Shown: positions 1 to 13,800, numbered from the stretch's first letter. The stretch is DNA of 64,000 bases from Pelodera strongyloides (GCA_036852015.1 JAANDG010000633.1:1-64000), one strand, 5' to 3'. Notes: a model not told the origin generated them from the sequence alone. Numbers and translations are program-made.

Positions 1-1365
1 AACATGTCTTTTGCTTCAGAATCTATGACGTCAAAAAAGTCGACGTGCAAAATTCACCGTATGATATATTAATGCTGCAAATCAACTTCAATGATGTGTC
101 AGACGGGCATTTGACTCAGACGGGCAACATGTTTCTGCTTCAGAAGCTATGACGTCAAAAATAAGTCGCGTGCAAACTTCACCGTAGCGACATAGTAATG
201 CTGCAAATCAACTCAACGATGATATCAGACGCGATTCGACTCAGACGGGAATACCGTTTCTGCTTAGATCTATGACGTCAAAATAAGTCGACGTGCAAAC
301 TTCACCGTAGTGATATAGTAATGCTAAATCAACTTCAATGATGATGTCAGACGCGCATTGGACTTAGACGGGCAACATGTATTCTGCTTCAGAAGCCATG
401 ACGTCAAAAATAAGTCGACGTGCAAACTTCACAGTGTGATATTAATGCTGCAAATCAACTTCAATGATGATTCAGACGCGCATTTGACTTAGACGGGCAA
501 CATGTCTTCTGGCTCAGAATCTATGACGTCAAAAATAAGTCGACGTGCAACTCACCGTAGTGCTATAGTAATGCTGCAAATCAACTCAATGATGATTCAG
601 ACGCGCATTTGACTTAGACGGCAACATGATTGCTTCAGAAGCATGACGTCAAAAAAAGTCGACGTGCAAACTTAACCGTAGTGATATATTAATGATGCAA
701 ATCAACTTCAATGATGATGTCAGGCGCATTTGACTTAGACGGGCAACATGTCTTCTGCTCAGAATCTATGACGTCAAAAATAAGTCGACGTGCAATCTTC
801 ACCGTAGTGATATAGTAATGCTGCAAATCAACTTCAATGATGATGTCAGACGCGCATTTGACTTCGACGAGAAACATGTCTTCTGCTTCAGAATCTGTGA
901 CGTCAAAAATAAGTCGACGTGCAAACTTCACCGTAGCGACATAGTAATGCTTCAAATAAACTTCAATGATGATGTCAGACGCGCATTCGACTAAGACGGG
1001 CAATACCGTTTCTGCTTCAGAAGCTATGACGTCAAAAATAATTCGACGTGCAAACTCCACCGTATTGATATAGTAATGCTGCAAATCAACTTCAATGATC
1101 ATGTCAGACGCGCATTTGACTTAGACGGGCAACATGTCTTCTGCTTCAGAAGCTATGACGTCAAAAATAAGTCGACGTGCAAACTTCCCCGTAGCGACAT
1201 AGTAATGCTTCAAATAAACTTCAATGATGATGTCAGACGCGCATTCGACTAAGACGGGCAATACCGTTTCTGCTTCAGAAGCTATGACGCCAAAAATAAG
1301 TATACGTGCAAACTTCACCGTAGTGATATATTAATGATGTAAATCAACTTCAACGATGATGTCAG
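1..1365. repeat. Tandem satellite array, unit about 120-130 bp, about 11 copies
   Basis: The core ATGACGTCA recurs near 25, 149, 272, 398, 523, 643, 768, 898, 1026, 1154 and 1282 (the last as TGACGCCA), a spacing of 120-130 bp. The array runs off the left edge. Each unit also carries GTCGACGTGCAAA and a block ATGCTGCAAATCAACTTC. Small indels separate the copies, the leftmost being most eroded. The 40-140 codon open frames inside it on the minus strand are only the repeat translated. Each unit holds a palindromic TGACGTCA, the CRE consensus. Confidence 0.95.
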
Positions 1366-2021
1366 GCGCGCATTTAACGCAGAAAAAAAGGAAAATAGTA
1401 CATAAAATATAAGGCTTGCGCGAACACTCAAGTAAAACGTAAAACGCTAGAGCGAGGCGCGCGCGCAGCGCGCGCCGAGCTCTAGTCTTTTTTGAAATCA
1501 TATTAAAGTTTAGGCTTAAACTGCGTTGTTTTTCTTTCGTCCTATTGTTGAATCTGTTGTATTGTATACGACTGATGTTTTGTTTGGTAGCTGTGTCTTT
1601 CAATTATGGATGACAGATCATATTCTAGAGTTGTAGGCTTGTAGGTATACGTGCCGGGTTTTCAGGACTCCCAAGATATGTACAATAAAAACACTTCAAG
1701 ACAGTGCGCACATATACGTTAGGGTGGTAACTTCTAGTATGCATTGTTCCACAGAGATCCTGTGCAGTTTTATCCGATAGAAATTGCTCGAAGTTGGACA
1801 TTTCCTTGCCCAGTTATATGATGCCCATTTTTGTCATTTTATCTTGACAATAATTTGGTAACCGAAGCAAAATTTTCGGTTTATCTGCATAAAAATTGAT
1901 CCGAGTTTGGTTTTCGGTGCACGTCTTCTGGAATCGAACGTCAGTTGTGCACTTGCTTACTAATTGCTATTGTTGGGTCAGTAGAGATCTTCCGAAACAA
2001 CTTTCATGACATTCGTCAACT

Positions 2022-2135
2022 TTGAGAGAGAGAGAGGGGGGGGGGGAGAGAGAGAGATGGAGACACAGAGAGAGATGGAAAGAGAAAAGATAAAGAGGGA
2101 GCAAGAGTTGGAATTCTTGTTTTTAGTTTTTTTTT

Positions 2136-2170
<35 letters not shown>
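2022..2170. repeat. GA/TC microsatellites (opposed tracts)
   Basis: A GA-rich tract at about 2022-2100 is followed by a TC tract at about 2139-2169, so the two could pair as an imperfect hairpin. Frames on both strands here are microsatellite translation, not genes. Confidence 0.85.
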
Positions 2171-3107
2171 GTATCCATTTCAGGTATTCAATATAAAGCT
2201 ATTTTCAGCCCATTCGAACTAGGCCCAACGTTGTCTCAACTTGTATCCTTAGCATTGTATTTTGTTTGCTTTGATTTGTACTATGCCTTTTTCTTTTCTG
2301 TTTTTTTTCACACACGCAACTGACGCCCCAATATATCACACACACTTGCTCACACACTTTTGTTGTAATATCCCCACTCTACACTAATTTGTCCTCTTGC
2401 TTGACTAATGAATTGTTCATTTTGACAAACGGTTATGTTTTTTTCAGTTAATTTTTTTTCGGTGCTCGTACGGTTTTGATTCTCAGCGGAATGCTAGGCT
2501 CTTGGCCAATGGTCACCTCCATTATATACAAGAGCACTATAGTACATACGTCCATTTAGTAAAATATTCAGAAATGTTCAAAACCATAAAAGTAAAACTC
2601 TTACATGTGCCTGAGCCTTGAAGTAACATGCTGTAATGTGAAGTTGTGAAGCATTGGTAAGCTCTGAGAAGTAAAGGTAACAATGATCTGAGCTTTGAAA
2701 GCTAATTATTTCGACAATTATTGCGCCATATCAAATGACCTTTCTTGTCGGCGCAGTGATAAATTGTGCGAGGAAACGCTCACAGCCTTTATAATTGCTC
2801 GTTTATTTTGCGCCTAGATCTTGTACCTTGTACCGCCTTCTCAGCTTATACATGCTCTTGTGATTAATTATCAATATTATGTTTTATCTGCCAGTTAAAA
2901 CATATTACGCTAAGCTAATTGTAAGCTTTTCATAAATGCCTAGATCCATTAATGTTTCCTAAAAGAAAAACCCTATTGTTAGATCAGTAAGATGTTTTAT
3001 TGGTTGCCGTCTTTGGTTATCAATTTCTCTACAGAAAAGAACACATTCCAATGGATAATGTGAACTTTTTATCAGTAATTTTTCAAATAAACAAATAATC
3101 GTTAAGG

Positions 3108-3289
3108 TTAAAACGAAATACCGGCCGGTTTTTGAAACACATCGCGGACACTTGAATTCTTATGAATTTATGCTAATTTGCTCTAATTTAGCTCGAATTT
3201 TTATTCTAATTTATGTGCATTTGCATAAGCCGCATAAGAATGCTGGTGTACTCGATGTGTTTCAAAAACCGGCCGGTATTTTGCTTTAA
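3108..3289. mobile_element. Foldback MITE, family A
   Basis: Ends are TTAAAACGAAATACC and GGTATTTTGCTTTAA, with inverted arms of about 35 bp containing CCGGCCGGTTTTTGAAAC. The interior is AT-rich with no coding capacity. Length 182 bp. Confidence 0.9.
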
Positions 3290-3713
3290 AGGTTTATGCT
3301 CGCAATCAAATGGTTGCCTGAACGTGAAAGTTTCAATACTTTCAATAGCGTCGTAAACTATCAAGGCCTCGTCTATCTGAAGACATAGTTAGAAACACTG
3401 GGAAGGGTAGAATGAGATGTGGTACGTAGACAGCGGAACAACTAAGTTACATAAATTTAGTAAATTTTAGACTGAATAAATATAAAACAAGATATATATT
3501 TCATGCAAGTCAGCAAAGTGCTTGTTGTTAGAATGTTGGACAGTGTGACCAAAATACGGGAAGGAAATAACTAACAAGGCCAATTTGTATGCTGCAGACG
3601 CCAGAGACCGACGCACACTTTTTTACGTTAGCCATACTACTTAATATCTTGTAATCACAAACTAGTACTATTTTATAGATCATTTTGTATGATTCCCCTC
3701 GATATATCTACAT

Positions 3714-3726
3714 CTCTCTCTCTCTC

Positions 3727-3773
<47 letters not shown>

Positions 3774-3785
3774 ATCTCTCTCTTT
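3714..3785. repeat. TC microsatellite
   Basis: Nearly pure (TC)n interrupted by TTTC and TTTATC units. Confidence 0.9.
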
Positions 3786-4510
3786 CTTTACTGTTTACTC
3801 TCAATGTTGATAGCAGACAGCAAACCCCAGTACTTTGGTAGCTAAACCCAGATAATTTGTAAAACAAATATTTACTTTTTCATGTCTTTTCTGTATCACA
3901 TGTAATTTCCTTTGTTTCTGATAAAACATTTTAAAGCGTTTATATTGAAGTTGGATGGTTATTTCCAACTGTTTTATGTTTCCCTTGCTTTTGCCTTTTT
4001 GAATGATAACGATAAAGATTGTGAAATAAATTTGTGCATATTCAAATATCACTTTTTATGTGGATAGATGGAAAGGTCTCGGACCTAGAGATCCAAAAAT
4101 GCTATTCGTGTTGCGGCAACATGGTAATCGTTTCGCGCACCTTTGGCTCCATTTTCGCTCGAATTTAACCATATGTGAGCCGAAATTGCGCCAGATACAA
4201 ACTAAGGCTGCAAGAAAATATTGCTCATCATAGTAGCGTTGTAAATTATAATCCGCGTATTTTCGCATACTTCTTCACAAAGTCCTGGTCTTCTTTTTCT
4301 GTGACTTTCCTATTGCATATTTTGCCTTGGATTTCTACTTTCTATCTTTTGGCTGCACCTTTACCTTACCTCCGCAAAATTGAATTCCCTTACACCGTAT
4401 TCAGAAATTTCTCTTCATTCGACCTTTTACGCGTTTATCTAGAAAATGCTCTTGGATTCTGCATAACCAACTTCTTTTTGACATATTGATTTTTTCGTGA
4501 TTCTGGCCCT

Positions 4511-4694
4511 TTAAAGCGAAATACCGGCCGGTTTTTGAAACGCTTTGCGTACACCGGCTTTCTTGTGCAGCATATGCAAATGAGCAAAAATTAGAATAAA
4601 AACTAGACCCCCAATTAGACCTCACGTTGCATAAATGCATAGGAATGCAAGTACTTGAGATGCGTTTCAAAAAGCGGCCGGCATTTCGCTTTAA
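4511..4694. mobile_element. Foldback MITE, family A
   Basis: Starts TTAAAGCGAAATACCGGCCG and ends in the inverted copy (CATTTCGCTTTAA). The interior has the octamer ATGCAAAT. It ends about 120 bp before the glt-1 leader acceptor. Confidence 0.9.
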
Positions 4695-4805
4695 CCCTAA
4701 TTTTATGCATTTCGTTGAGTTTCGCACAACATATTGTATGGAAGAAACACTCTTTCTTCGTGTTCCACCCTACACATCCCTTTAAATTTCTTTTGTCATT
4801 ATACA

Positions 4806-4857
4806 TTTCTTCAGGTCAACCAATTCCATCGCGGTAGATCAAGAGAACGCAACGACC
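4806..4857 (+). promoter_or_regulatory. Putative trans-splice acceptor and 5'UTR of glt-1
   Basis: TTTCTTCAG ends at 4814 and the first ATG after it, at 4858, opens the transporter frame. No upstream coding exon is needed. This is the usual layout for spliced-leader addition in nematodes, though a cis-spliced non-coding exon further upstream is not excluded. Confidence 0.6.
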
Positions 4858-7800
4858 ATGACGACTTGGATCAAAAAGAATTTGCTGCTTATATTGACTA
4901 TAGGTAGAGTTTGCGGTTCTCCGTATATTTTATATATCTTGGTCTGACAAGAATATATATGATTTAATCATAATAATCTTATTATATAAAAGAGTAACTG
5001 TAGCCTAATTTGCATACCGATGTGCGTTACGAAATGCAAATTTTGTGTTCGGGTATAAAAAGAGTTTCGCAGCTCTCTATCGAAGTATGCATATGCAATT
5101 GTTTCCTATTATGTGAATTTCTTATGATACGTTTGAAGCTTTGTATAAAAGTATGCCCATGCTAAACCAACCATTTCCATGTAAGTCGCGTCAGGCGGCG
5201 TGAGCCGACTGGTAATAATAATAATGATAATAACGGCTTATTGGTTAACAATCAATGCAAATAAAGAACGTCAACCAAAGGGAACCCTAAGACCCTGCGC
5301 TTCACAACGCGAAAGTAGGGGCGTCGTGGCTCACTGGCAAAGTTCTCGTCTCTCACCCATACGACCCGGGTTCGAATCCCGCCCAGTGCTACCATCTTGC
5401 AAACATGCCACGGCGTCGGGAATAAAGTTAAGGCGCTCCCCTTGCCTAGCCTTAGGACGGACGTTTCGCTCTTAATCTCTGTATTCCGTCTTCCCTACAT
5501 TCGACAATGGTCACTTCCCTGCCCTCTACCCTCTGCTCTCTACGGGACACATCGGCCAAGAGACACCGCCCGGATTGGAACTACAATGAAGATCCCCGAC
5601 TTCTGGAAAAAACGGGACCCTGGATTCTACATGCTTAAGTCTATGTGTGATGATTGTATGTCTGAATAAAGTGGTATTCATAAAAGTGCTTCCTAGGGAC
5701 CAAATATATAGATGAATGATCTGAACATTTATTCCACACATATTTCATACTCATACATACTCATCCGTGACATTTTGCCTCACAAGATGACAAAGGTGAT
5801 TTGAAAGGTAAAGACAGGTCTGAAATAAATTTTGTTGAAGACTGTTGAATTTTGTTGAAGACTGTTGAGGGCCTGGTGGTCCAGTGGCAGCGCGTTCGTC
5901 TCTAACGCAATCGACCCGAGTTCGATTCCGGCCCGTGACACCTTTGAAAACACCACCAGGCGAGGGAACCATGGGCGATCCCTCCTGGCCCTAGCCCGAA
6001 GACGTCGAGCAATTTGTCATCTGGAACTCGTCGCCTCCTGCTCAGGACCTCTGCGGAACATGTCATAAGCAAACCTTGAAATTGTACTTTGAACTCCCTT
6101 GAATAAAGGTGCACGCTCTTGAAGCGTAAAACATTTTTTTTTTTTATCCCTTATCATTGTTGCAACTTGAAGCTAATGTTATATTTTCAGGAGCCGTGGT
6201 GCTTGGTGCCCTATTGGGTTTCGTACTCCGTCGTTTCGACCTCAGCCCTCAGGTACAACAATTTTCTTGATTATTCCCATCTTAATTGAAAATATTTGCT
6301 CGACTTTGGATCCTTGAAAGGAACTTCGTGTACAAAATTAAGCACAAACTTAGAAGTGCCAATTTACAAATTTATAGGACAAAGATGCATTAAATAATCC
6401 TAGCTTTCCCATAAATTATATGCCGGTGCGTAACCCACGCCCACGCATAACACGAACTATAAAATCTTCAAATGTAACCTCATCTTCCGAGCCCAATAAA
6501 ATCCAGTTATGACCCACGTCATCTTATACAAACATGATGATATACTCTGGCAAAAAGTGCCAAATTTTCGGTCCAAATTCAATTTGTCAATTTTGAATTC
6601 GACGATCGCGGGGGTTTCTCCCACAAGAAGTTGATTCTCATAACTGCTCATTTCTGACTTGGCAAGGGAGAATTTTATTAACTTGCCGCTGAAGATTCGG
6701 AGAGAAATATGCATATGGATGTGTACGTACAAGATATAAGAATTTAAGAAAAGTAGTTATCTGAAAAGTAACACACCGAAAGTTAACTGTAGTCTTATAA
6801 ACGTAGAAAACAACGAAGAATATTGCAGCTTTATAAGTAAATAATGGAAATACTGCTTATTTTTAGAAGGTACTTCCCCTTTCTGCGTTTTGGATAGTTC
6901 TGCATCAAAAGTATGCTCTCATGGCCTAGTGGCTAAGTCGTCCGCCTCCCGAGCAGGAGGTCAAAGGTTCGGCTCCTCATAGTACACTCTTTCCAGGTTA
7001 TCACGCTGGTCGCGTTTCCGGGAGAGATGCTCATGCATATGTTGAAGATGATGATCCTTCCTCTCATTGTGTCGTCACTTATCTCGGGTATTGATTTATT
7101 GATTATTACTGGAGCACATAGTAAAACGTTGCCATTTATGATTTGTGATTATAAAATACATGAGCAATAATCAAGTTAGAATCATACTTTTCGGCAGTTG
7201 GGAACTAGCACCTAAGGTAGGAATGGCCCTTTGGGTGCTTCACCCCAGAAAAGTCTCCTACGTCATACAACGGGACGTAGAACCTAGTTATACAATAGGA
7301 CATAAAGACATAATATCGATTAATGTAATTCAGGACTTGCCCAGTTGGACGCTCGCCAGTCGGGAAAAATGGGCTCACTGGCCATTACTTACTACGTTTC
7401 CACCACAGTTCTTGCTGTCATTGTAAGTATACTTTGAAGTTTGAAGTGTCCGAAGTAACTGGCCTCTGTTTAGCTTCCATGGTGTTCTTATGGTAGGCAA
7501 GAGAGAGAGAGAGAGCCAGATAGAGATAGGAAGAGAGAGAGGGAGAGAGAAGGAGAGAAAAGGAGGGAAAGAGAGAAAATCTTTATTTTTATTGTGATAT
7601 CTACTTTAGACGGGTATCATTCTTGTGTTGACGATCCATCCCGGAGACCCGACTATTAAACAAGACCTTGGCGAGGGAACTGAGGGAAAGACCGGTGCGT
7701 GTCCTTAGACCGTGTGGCTTATTGTTAGACGTAGGTCTAGGGCTTGGCTTAGGCTTAGGCTTAGGCTTAGGCTTAGGCCAAGTGAACTCGCCTTGTTCAG

Positions 7801-10800
7801 GGGTTCAGGCGGTCGAAACCAGGGAGCAATCCGGCACAAACAACATCATTACCAATGAAATGCGACTTAGAATAATAAAATTTGCTTTCCAGATAGCAAG
7901 ATGAATGCATTGGGTAATGGGTGCTTTGAAAAATAATATTGTTACACATGTATTGCACTAGCATTCAAACTACTCGAAAAGGATTATTTGTGTATTAACT
8001 TTCGCTTGAACACATGAAAATGTTTTATTTCGGCAGTTTCAGTTTCCACCCTTGACACGATGTTGGATCTTCTGAGAAACACGTTCCCCGAGAATATCGT
8101 CCAGGCCACTTTCCAGCAGGTTCGTACCTTCACTGAGAGCCGATGAGTTGCGCGACTCACCATTTCGGGCCACAAAATGCACGGCGCACCTACGGCGGTC
8201 TCAGCGCACCTATGGCGGACATCTGGAGCGCACCTACGGCGGACTTGCCGCGGAACCTACGAAAAGTTCGCCGCAGGTTCGCCCAACTGCGTTGAATATC
8301 CCTTGCGGACCTGTAGCGCGCCTGCCGCGCAGTGCGCCGCCCCGCTGTGGCGAACCGCGGCGATGTTGCCAAGTTTCCCCAGTGGTATACGCCTCACAAA
8401 CCGCGTGCCACCGCTTTAATGTTTTCATTTTTAGGTTCAAACCAAATATGTGACCGTTCGACCGAAAATACTCAAACACAACGACTCGGAAACTATAGCA
8501 GTTGGTTTTCGTTCTGATAAAATATTGATTTTTTTTCATAATTATGAATTTCTTAATTTTGTTTTATTTCCTCGGAAAAAGCGGAGCCAAAATTACTTTT
8601 TTTTATAAAGCATATGATATACAAACTAAAGCAAATTATATTTCAAGCACCAACAAGAGGTAAGCGACTGGTAAAGGAATGGTGATAGACTGATTACGTG
8701 TTGTAACTTGTGGTTATTAAAGCGAAATCCCGGCCGGTTTTTGGAACGCATTAGGTACCCCCTGCTTTCCTAAGCTTCATATGCAAATGAGCAAAAATTT
8801 GAATAAAAACATACCCCAATAGACCCCTTTTAGCATAACTGCATAAGAATGCTGATATTTGAGATGCGTTTCAAAAACCGGCTGGTTTTTCGCTTTAACA
8901 GATGTTGTACATGTTTGACGCTTTGGACATTTGCTAATTACTCTTTTATTCTCCCCATTATATCAACGTTCAGGCCCTAAACAACGGTTCTCTCGACTAC
9001 ACAAAAGCTTCTACTGAATATACCCCTGGAATGAATGTATTGGGTGGGTCACTTTTCTCAGTAACTAAATATAAAAACTTGCGCGTTTGTTCGTTCGATG
9101 CAGATCACGAGGCTTATCTTGTAACGGAGAGGTCCTGGTCCTAGGTAGGGCCGTATTCACCAACACACAGGGAGCCCTCCCTAGGCGCACGAACGCTCTG
9201 AATCTCTTCTGTTCTCGCACTTTCGATACACTCTTTAGCTCCCTGGGGAGGCCGCCAGGGAGGACTCCCTGCGTGTTGGTGAATACGGTCTTCCACATGA
9301 CAAATTGCTCAGTCTACAGGATAGGCGAAAAATATCGCACACTCATTTTTAAGCCACCGAATGTGTCTACGTCACCTTTTGTGTCCGATACTCTTTTCTG
9401 GCTATAATCAATACTTTCATTTCGTGAGGCATTTCAGTTCCTTTAACTATCTACGCCCTTACACCTTATAAGTACAGTACATTTGCAAGGAGACAAACCC
9501 CTCGTAAATTCCAAGTTTAGCAATTTTTCCAACGACTGCCTAATTACAGGAATAATCGTCTTCTGCATCGGTGTCGGCATCGTGCTCTCTCAACTCGGAG
9601 AAGAGGCCAATGTAATGATCCAATTCTTTGTTGTACTGGACAAGGTTATTATGAAACTCGTCATGACTGTCATGTGGTACGTCGCTTTATGATTCCCTCA
9701 TGAAATGGAAGAATATTCAATGTTCTGTATCAGTATCTAAGATAAGGACAAATTATTGAAACTTTATGTTGAATTAGTCGTTTAGGAGTCATTTAGAGTT
9801 ATTTAAATGCATTTTGGTAGGGCATATTTATTTTGTATTGATTGCGTCTCATGATTTCTACGTTGATTCAGGTACTCTCCTATTGGTATCTTTTGTTTGA
9901 TTGCTGGAAAAATTCTTGAGATTCAAGACCTCGCCGACACTGCTAGAATGCTGGCCATGTACATGGTTACTGTAATCACAGGTAATGTTCAAACTGTAAA
10001 TAAAGTTTTAAAATATAAAAGTGCGGTAGTTAGGAATATGTAAAACTTCCAACTAATGTCTAGCGGATCAATTCTTCGCTTAAGAATTCAGGCACTAAAA
10101 TGTTAAAAGGTTAGGCCCATCTTCAGCAGAAAAATGAACTGTATGTGAGCCGGAAATACATACAGAATCGTATTCACCAACACGCAGGGAACCCTCCCTG
10201 GCCTCCCCAGGGAGCTAAAGAGTGCGTAGAGAGTGCGTCAACAGATTCAGAGCGCTCGTGAGCCTAGGGAGGGTTCCCTGTGTGTTGGTGAATACGGCCT
10301 CTGGCCTGATAGATCGGGAGAGAAACTTTGCATAAAATGTTCGTTTTTGTTGTTGCTTTTCTCAGTACACATTTTAATTGTCTTCCAATAAACCGTTTTA
10401 TATGCTTAGGTCTCTGCGTGCACGCCCTCATCACTCTTCCCATTGTCTTCTTCGTTGCCACGAGAAAGAATCCGTATGTATTCATGAGGGGACTTGTTCA
10501 AGCATGGATTACAGCTCTGGGAACTGCCTCCAGGTAATTTTTAAAGCGAAATAACAGCCGGTTTTTTAAAATCATACTTTGGGCAAGTGTATATTTTGTA
10601 CGCAAATTATAAAGAAACGCGCAGTATCGCGCAGTTTTGCAAACACTGTATGGGAATACAACGTTGATCATACGTTTGAAAAACAGCGTGTCATAACTGC
10701 TTTAAATATTAATAAACATTAGTTATCGTTGTTTGTTTGTATAAGAAATTACTAGTGTTTCAGCTTCAATTGTCAATAGTTGATGGCTAAAAAATAGAAA

Positions 10801-13800
10801 ATCATTAAAGCGAAATACTGGCCGGTTTTTGAAACGCATCGAGTACTGCCTGCTTTCCTATGCTTCATACGCAAATGAGCATAAATTTGAATAAAAAATA
10901 GACCCCAATAGACCCCTTTTAGCATAACTGCATAAGAATGCTGATATTTGAGATGCGTTTCAAAAACCGGCTGGTATTTCGCTTTAAAAAAAAATTCTTT
11001 TTTTTTATCTTATTTTGTGTTGTTGCTTCAATTTTTCAATATATTTTGCAACCTATTTTTAGCAATATTTTTTTGCAAAATATAGTTCGGGTAAAAAAAA
11101 GTGGTCGAAGAAAGATATATGTATGCGATAGAAATCCTCCCGCTGTGAAAATTCCCCCGCTACAATAGCGATTTGTCAGTTTGAGTTAGCCGAGTCGATT
11201 ACGATTACGGTATAACATTCCCAGGAACGCTTACCCTAATGAACCTCGACATTGGATAAAAAGGGGGAAAAACCGAACACGCTCACGAAAAATTGGAGAA
11301 AATATATTTTTTATTTTTTTTTTAAATTTGTTTTACGCTTCAAGAGCGTGCACCTTTATACAAGGGTGAAAATACAGATTCAATGTTTGCTTATGACATG
11401 TTCCGCAGAGGTCCTAGCAGTAGGCGACGAGTTCCAGATGGCAAATAGCTCGAGGTCTTCGTGCTAGGGTCAGTTTATCCAAATAAAATTGTTTCATTTA
11501 GTTCGGCTACTCTTCCCATCACCTACCGTTGTCTGGAGGAGAACCTAGGTGTCGACAGACGTGTCACCCGCTTCGTACTGCCCGTCGGAGCAACAATTAA
11601 CATGGCATATATTTTACTTCTTGCTTAAAGGGACAGGCCCATCAAAATAAACCTATATTTACGATACGTTCATAATGACTATCAAGCATTTTTATTACAA
11701 TATATACAAACTAAATTTCACCATTATTCGCCCTAGACAACTTTTTTCCAATGCGCTCCACGCATATGTATACCATAAAACTGCAGATTTCAAAGCTATA
11801 TATGCAAATTTTAATCGCATTATAATTTCACGATAAATTTGCATTGACGACAAGGATATTTGCGGCTTTACGGTATACATTTGATCTGAGCGCATCGGAA
11901 AAAAGTTTCCCATGGTAAATAAATGTGAAATTTAGTTTGCATACATTGTAATAAAAATGCTTGATAGTCACTATGGACGTATCGTAAATATAGGTTTACT
12001 TTGATGGGCCTTCCCTTTAAAGCCAAATACCGGCCGGTTTTTGTAACGCATCGTGGACAACTGAATTCTAACGTATTTATGCTAATGCTGCTCGAATTTA
12101 GCTTGATTTTTTTTATTATAATGTATGTTCATTTGCTAAGAATGCTGGTGTACTCGATACGTTTCGAAAACCGGCCGGTATTTCGCTTTAAATTCTTTAT
12201 GTTTATGGATAATCAGTGACGCCTTATCCTGATTATCTAATAACATGCCATGATTTTGCTAATAATATGGCTTTTGCAAAACTAGGAGTCAACAGTAATG
12301 AACCACGGAGTAGGTAGAGGTATTGGCAAGTCCTTCAGTTCTAATGTGGTGATTTACATACTAACGGTCTTTCTTGGTTCGAGGAATAAAAAATCTGTCA
12401 ACACTGGGGAACGTACAGAAAACACCACCGTTATATGGTTTTGCTCGTTTAGGACGGTACCGCTCTGTACGAAGCAGTTGCCGCTATTTTCATCGCTCAG
12501 ATGAACGGTGTTTACCTGTCGTTTGGACAAGTGGTCACTGTCAGGTATCAATTAATAACTTATTATTTACTTTTTATTTTATTTTATTTTATTTTATTTT
12601 GACTCTTTCAGCATAACGTTAGCTGTGAAGCATAAATTAGGTTTGGTAGCTCAGTCGGAAGACTGCTTTTCCCAGACAAGTGACGCCGGTTCGGATTCGA
12701 TCCAAGATATGAAAACCTTCAGTGAAAATATGAGTGTTCTTTAGTCTGACCGCCACCCTTGCCTCGATCGGTGCCGCTTCCGTGCCCTCCGCCGGTCTCG
12801 TCACTATGCTCCTCGTCCTCACTGCTGTCGGTCTCCCCGTCAAGGACGTGTCACTGATTGTCGCCGTTGACTGGCTACTGTAAGTTAATACAATTTATAA
12901 ATCATTACTAATAGCTTTATCTCATGGATATTATCGTCCACTTTTCTATTAGCAGGTTTTTTGACCTTGAAACTTGTCGATAAACGAATCAAAACAGTGA
13001 TAGCATCGTTTGTACCCAGAACTATACTCGAATTTAGTGTTTTTGCTCAGCAGTGACACGCAGGGACACCAGTGACACTAATTATACCTTTAGTGACCGA
13101 CTGCGTACTTCGATCAACGTCGTCGGAGATGCGATGGGCGCCGGAATCGTGGATCATCACGTGAGACAGGATCTGATCCAGCACGACACCGAAAGGAGGA
13201 TGAGTCTCCGACACGCACATGCACATCCATTTGGTGGGTTGAGGGAATAAGCACTGACTCAGACAAGGGTTCAGGTCAATGGCTGACTCAGACCAGGGTT
13301 CAGGTCAATGACAGCTCAGATTAGGGTTCAGGTCAATGCCTAGCTCAGAGCTAAGACCCGGGTTCATAGAAGCTAGTAGTAAGCTAAAGTATTATACAAT
13401 AACTGCTCATTGGAATACAGTGACCAACGTACGTTATGTAAATGTAATATAAAACCAGCTTTAACTCGCAACAACAAAATGCGTATCGAAAATCAATTTT
13501 GGGGAATATTAGGGGTCCCGCTTCCTGAGCTCATCGCTGGAATCACTACTAAAATGTGAAATAGCATAAGTACAGTATGTCTATTGTTAGTTTACCACAT
13601 TATTCAGGCTCTCTCGACGACTGTACCCATACACATATTTAAAGGTGCAATCGCCTGTTTTCGTGTAATCGTACCCTTTCCCGCATGTAAAATTCCAGCA
13701 AATTGTTCAAATTCTCAAACCCTGTATAAAGTACTTTATGCTATAAAGTAAGGCCAACCTATTGTTGTACGGCGTAATATGCTAGCAGAATGCTTATGTG

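Larger units (their letters stand above)
1366..4814. other. AT-rich region upstream of glt-1; no gene seen
   Basis: No exon-like frame with splice sites was recognised. It holds a short GC-rich inverted run near 1450-1485 (alternating CG), GA/TC tracts at 2022-2170 and 3714-3785, one foldback at 3108-3289 and another at 4511-4694. The promoter of glt-1 presumably lies here, but no TATA box or initiator could be singled out. Confidence 0.6.

Noticed and set aside
689..1318. Open frames of 65-137 codons on the minus strand
   Set aside because: They are the 125-bp satellite translated; the amino-acid repeat follows the DNA repeat and shifts frame between copies.
5323..5400. Functional tRNA gene
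   Set aside because: A and B boxes are good but the anticodon and acceptor stems do not close, and the sequence continues as a repeat body. Same for 5870, 6911, 12640, 20993 and 53878.
7747..7778. True telomere or chromosome end
   Set aside because: Only five units, with a gene continuing on both sides.
13094..13250. glt-1 ending at TAA 13250 as the main form
   Set aside because: The GTGGGT donor at 13234 joins in phase to a conserved-looking acidic tail at 14012, restoring the family length. Kept only as a possible retained-intron form.
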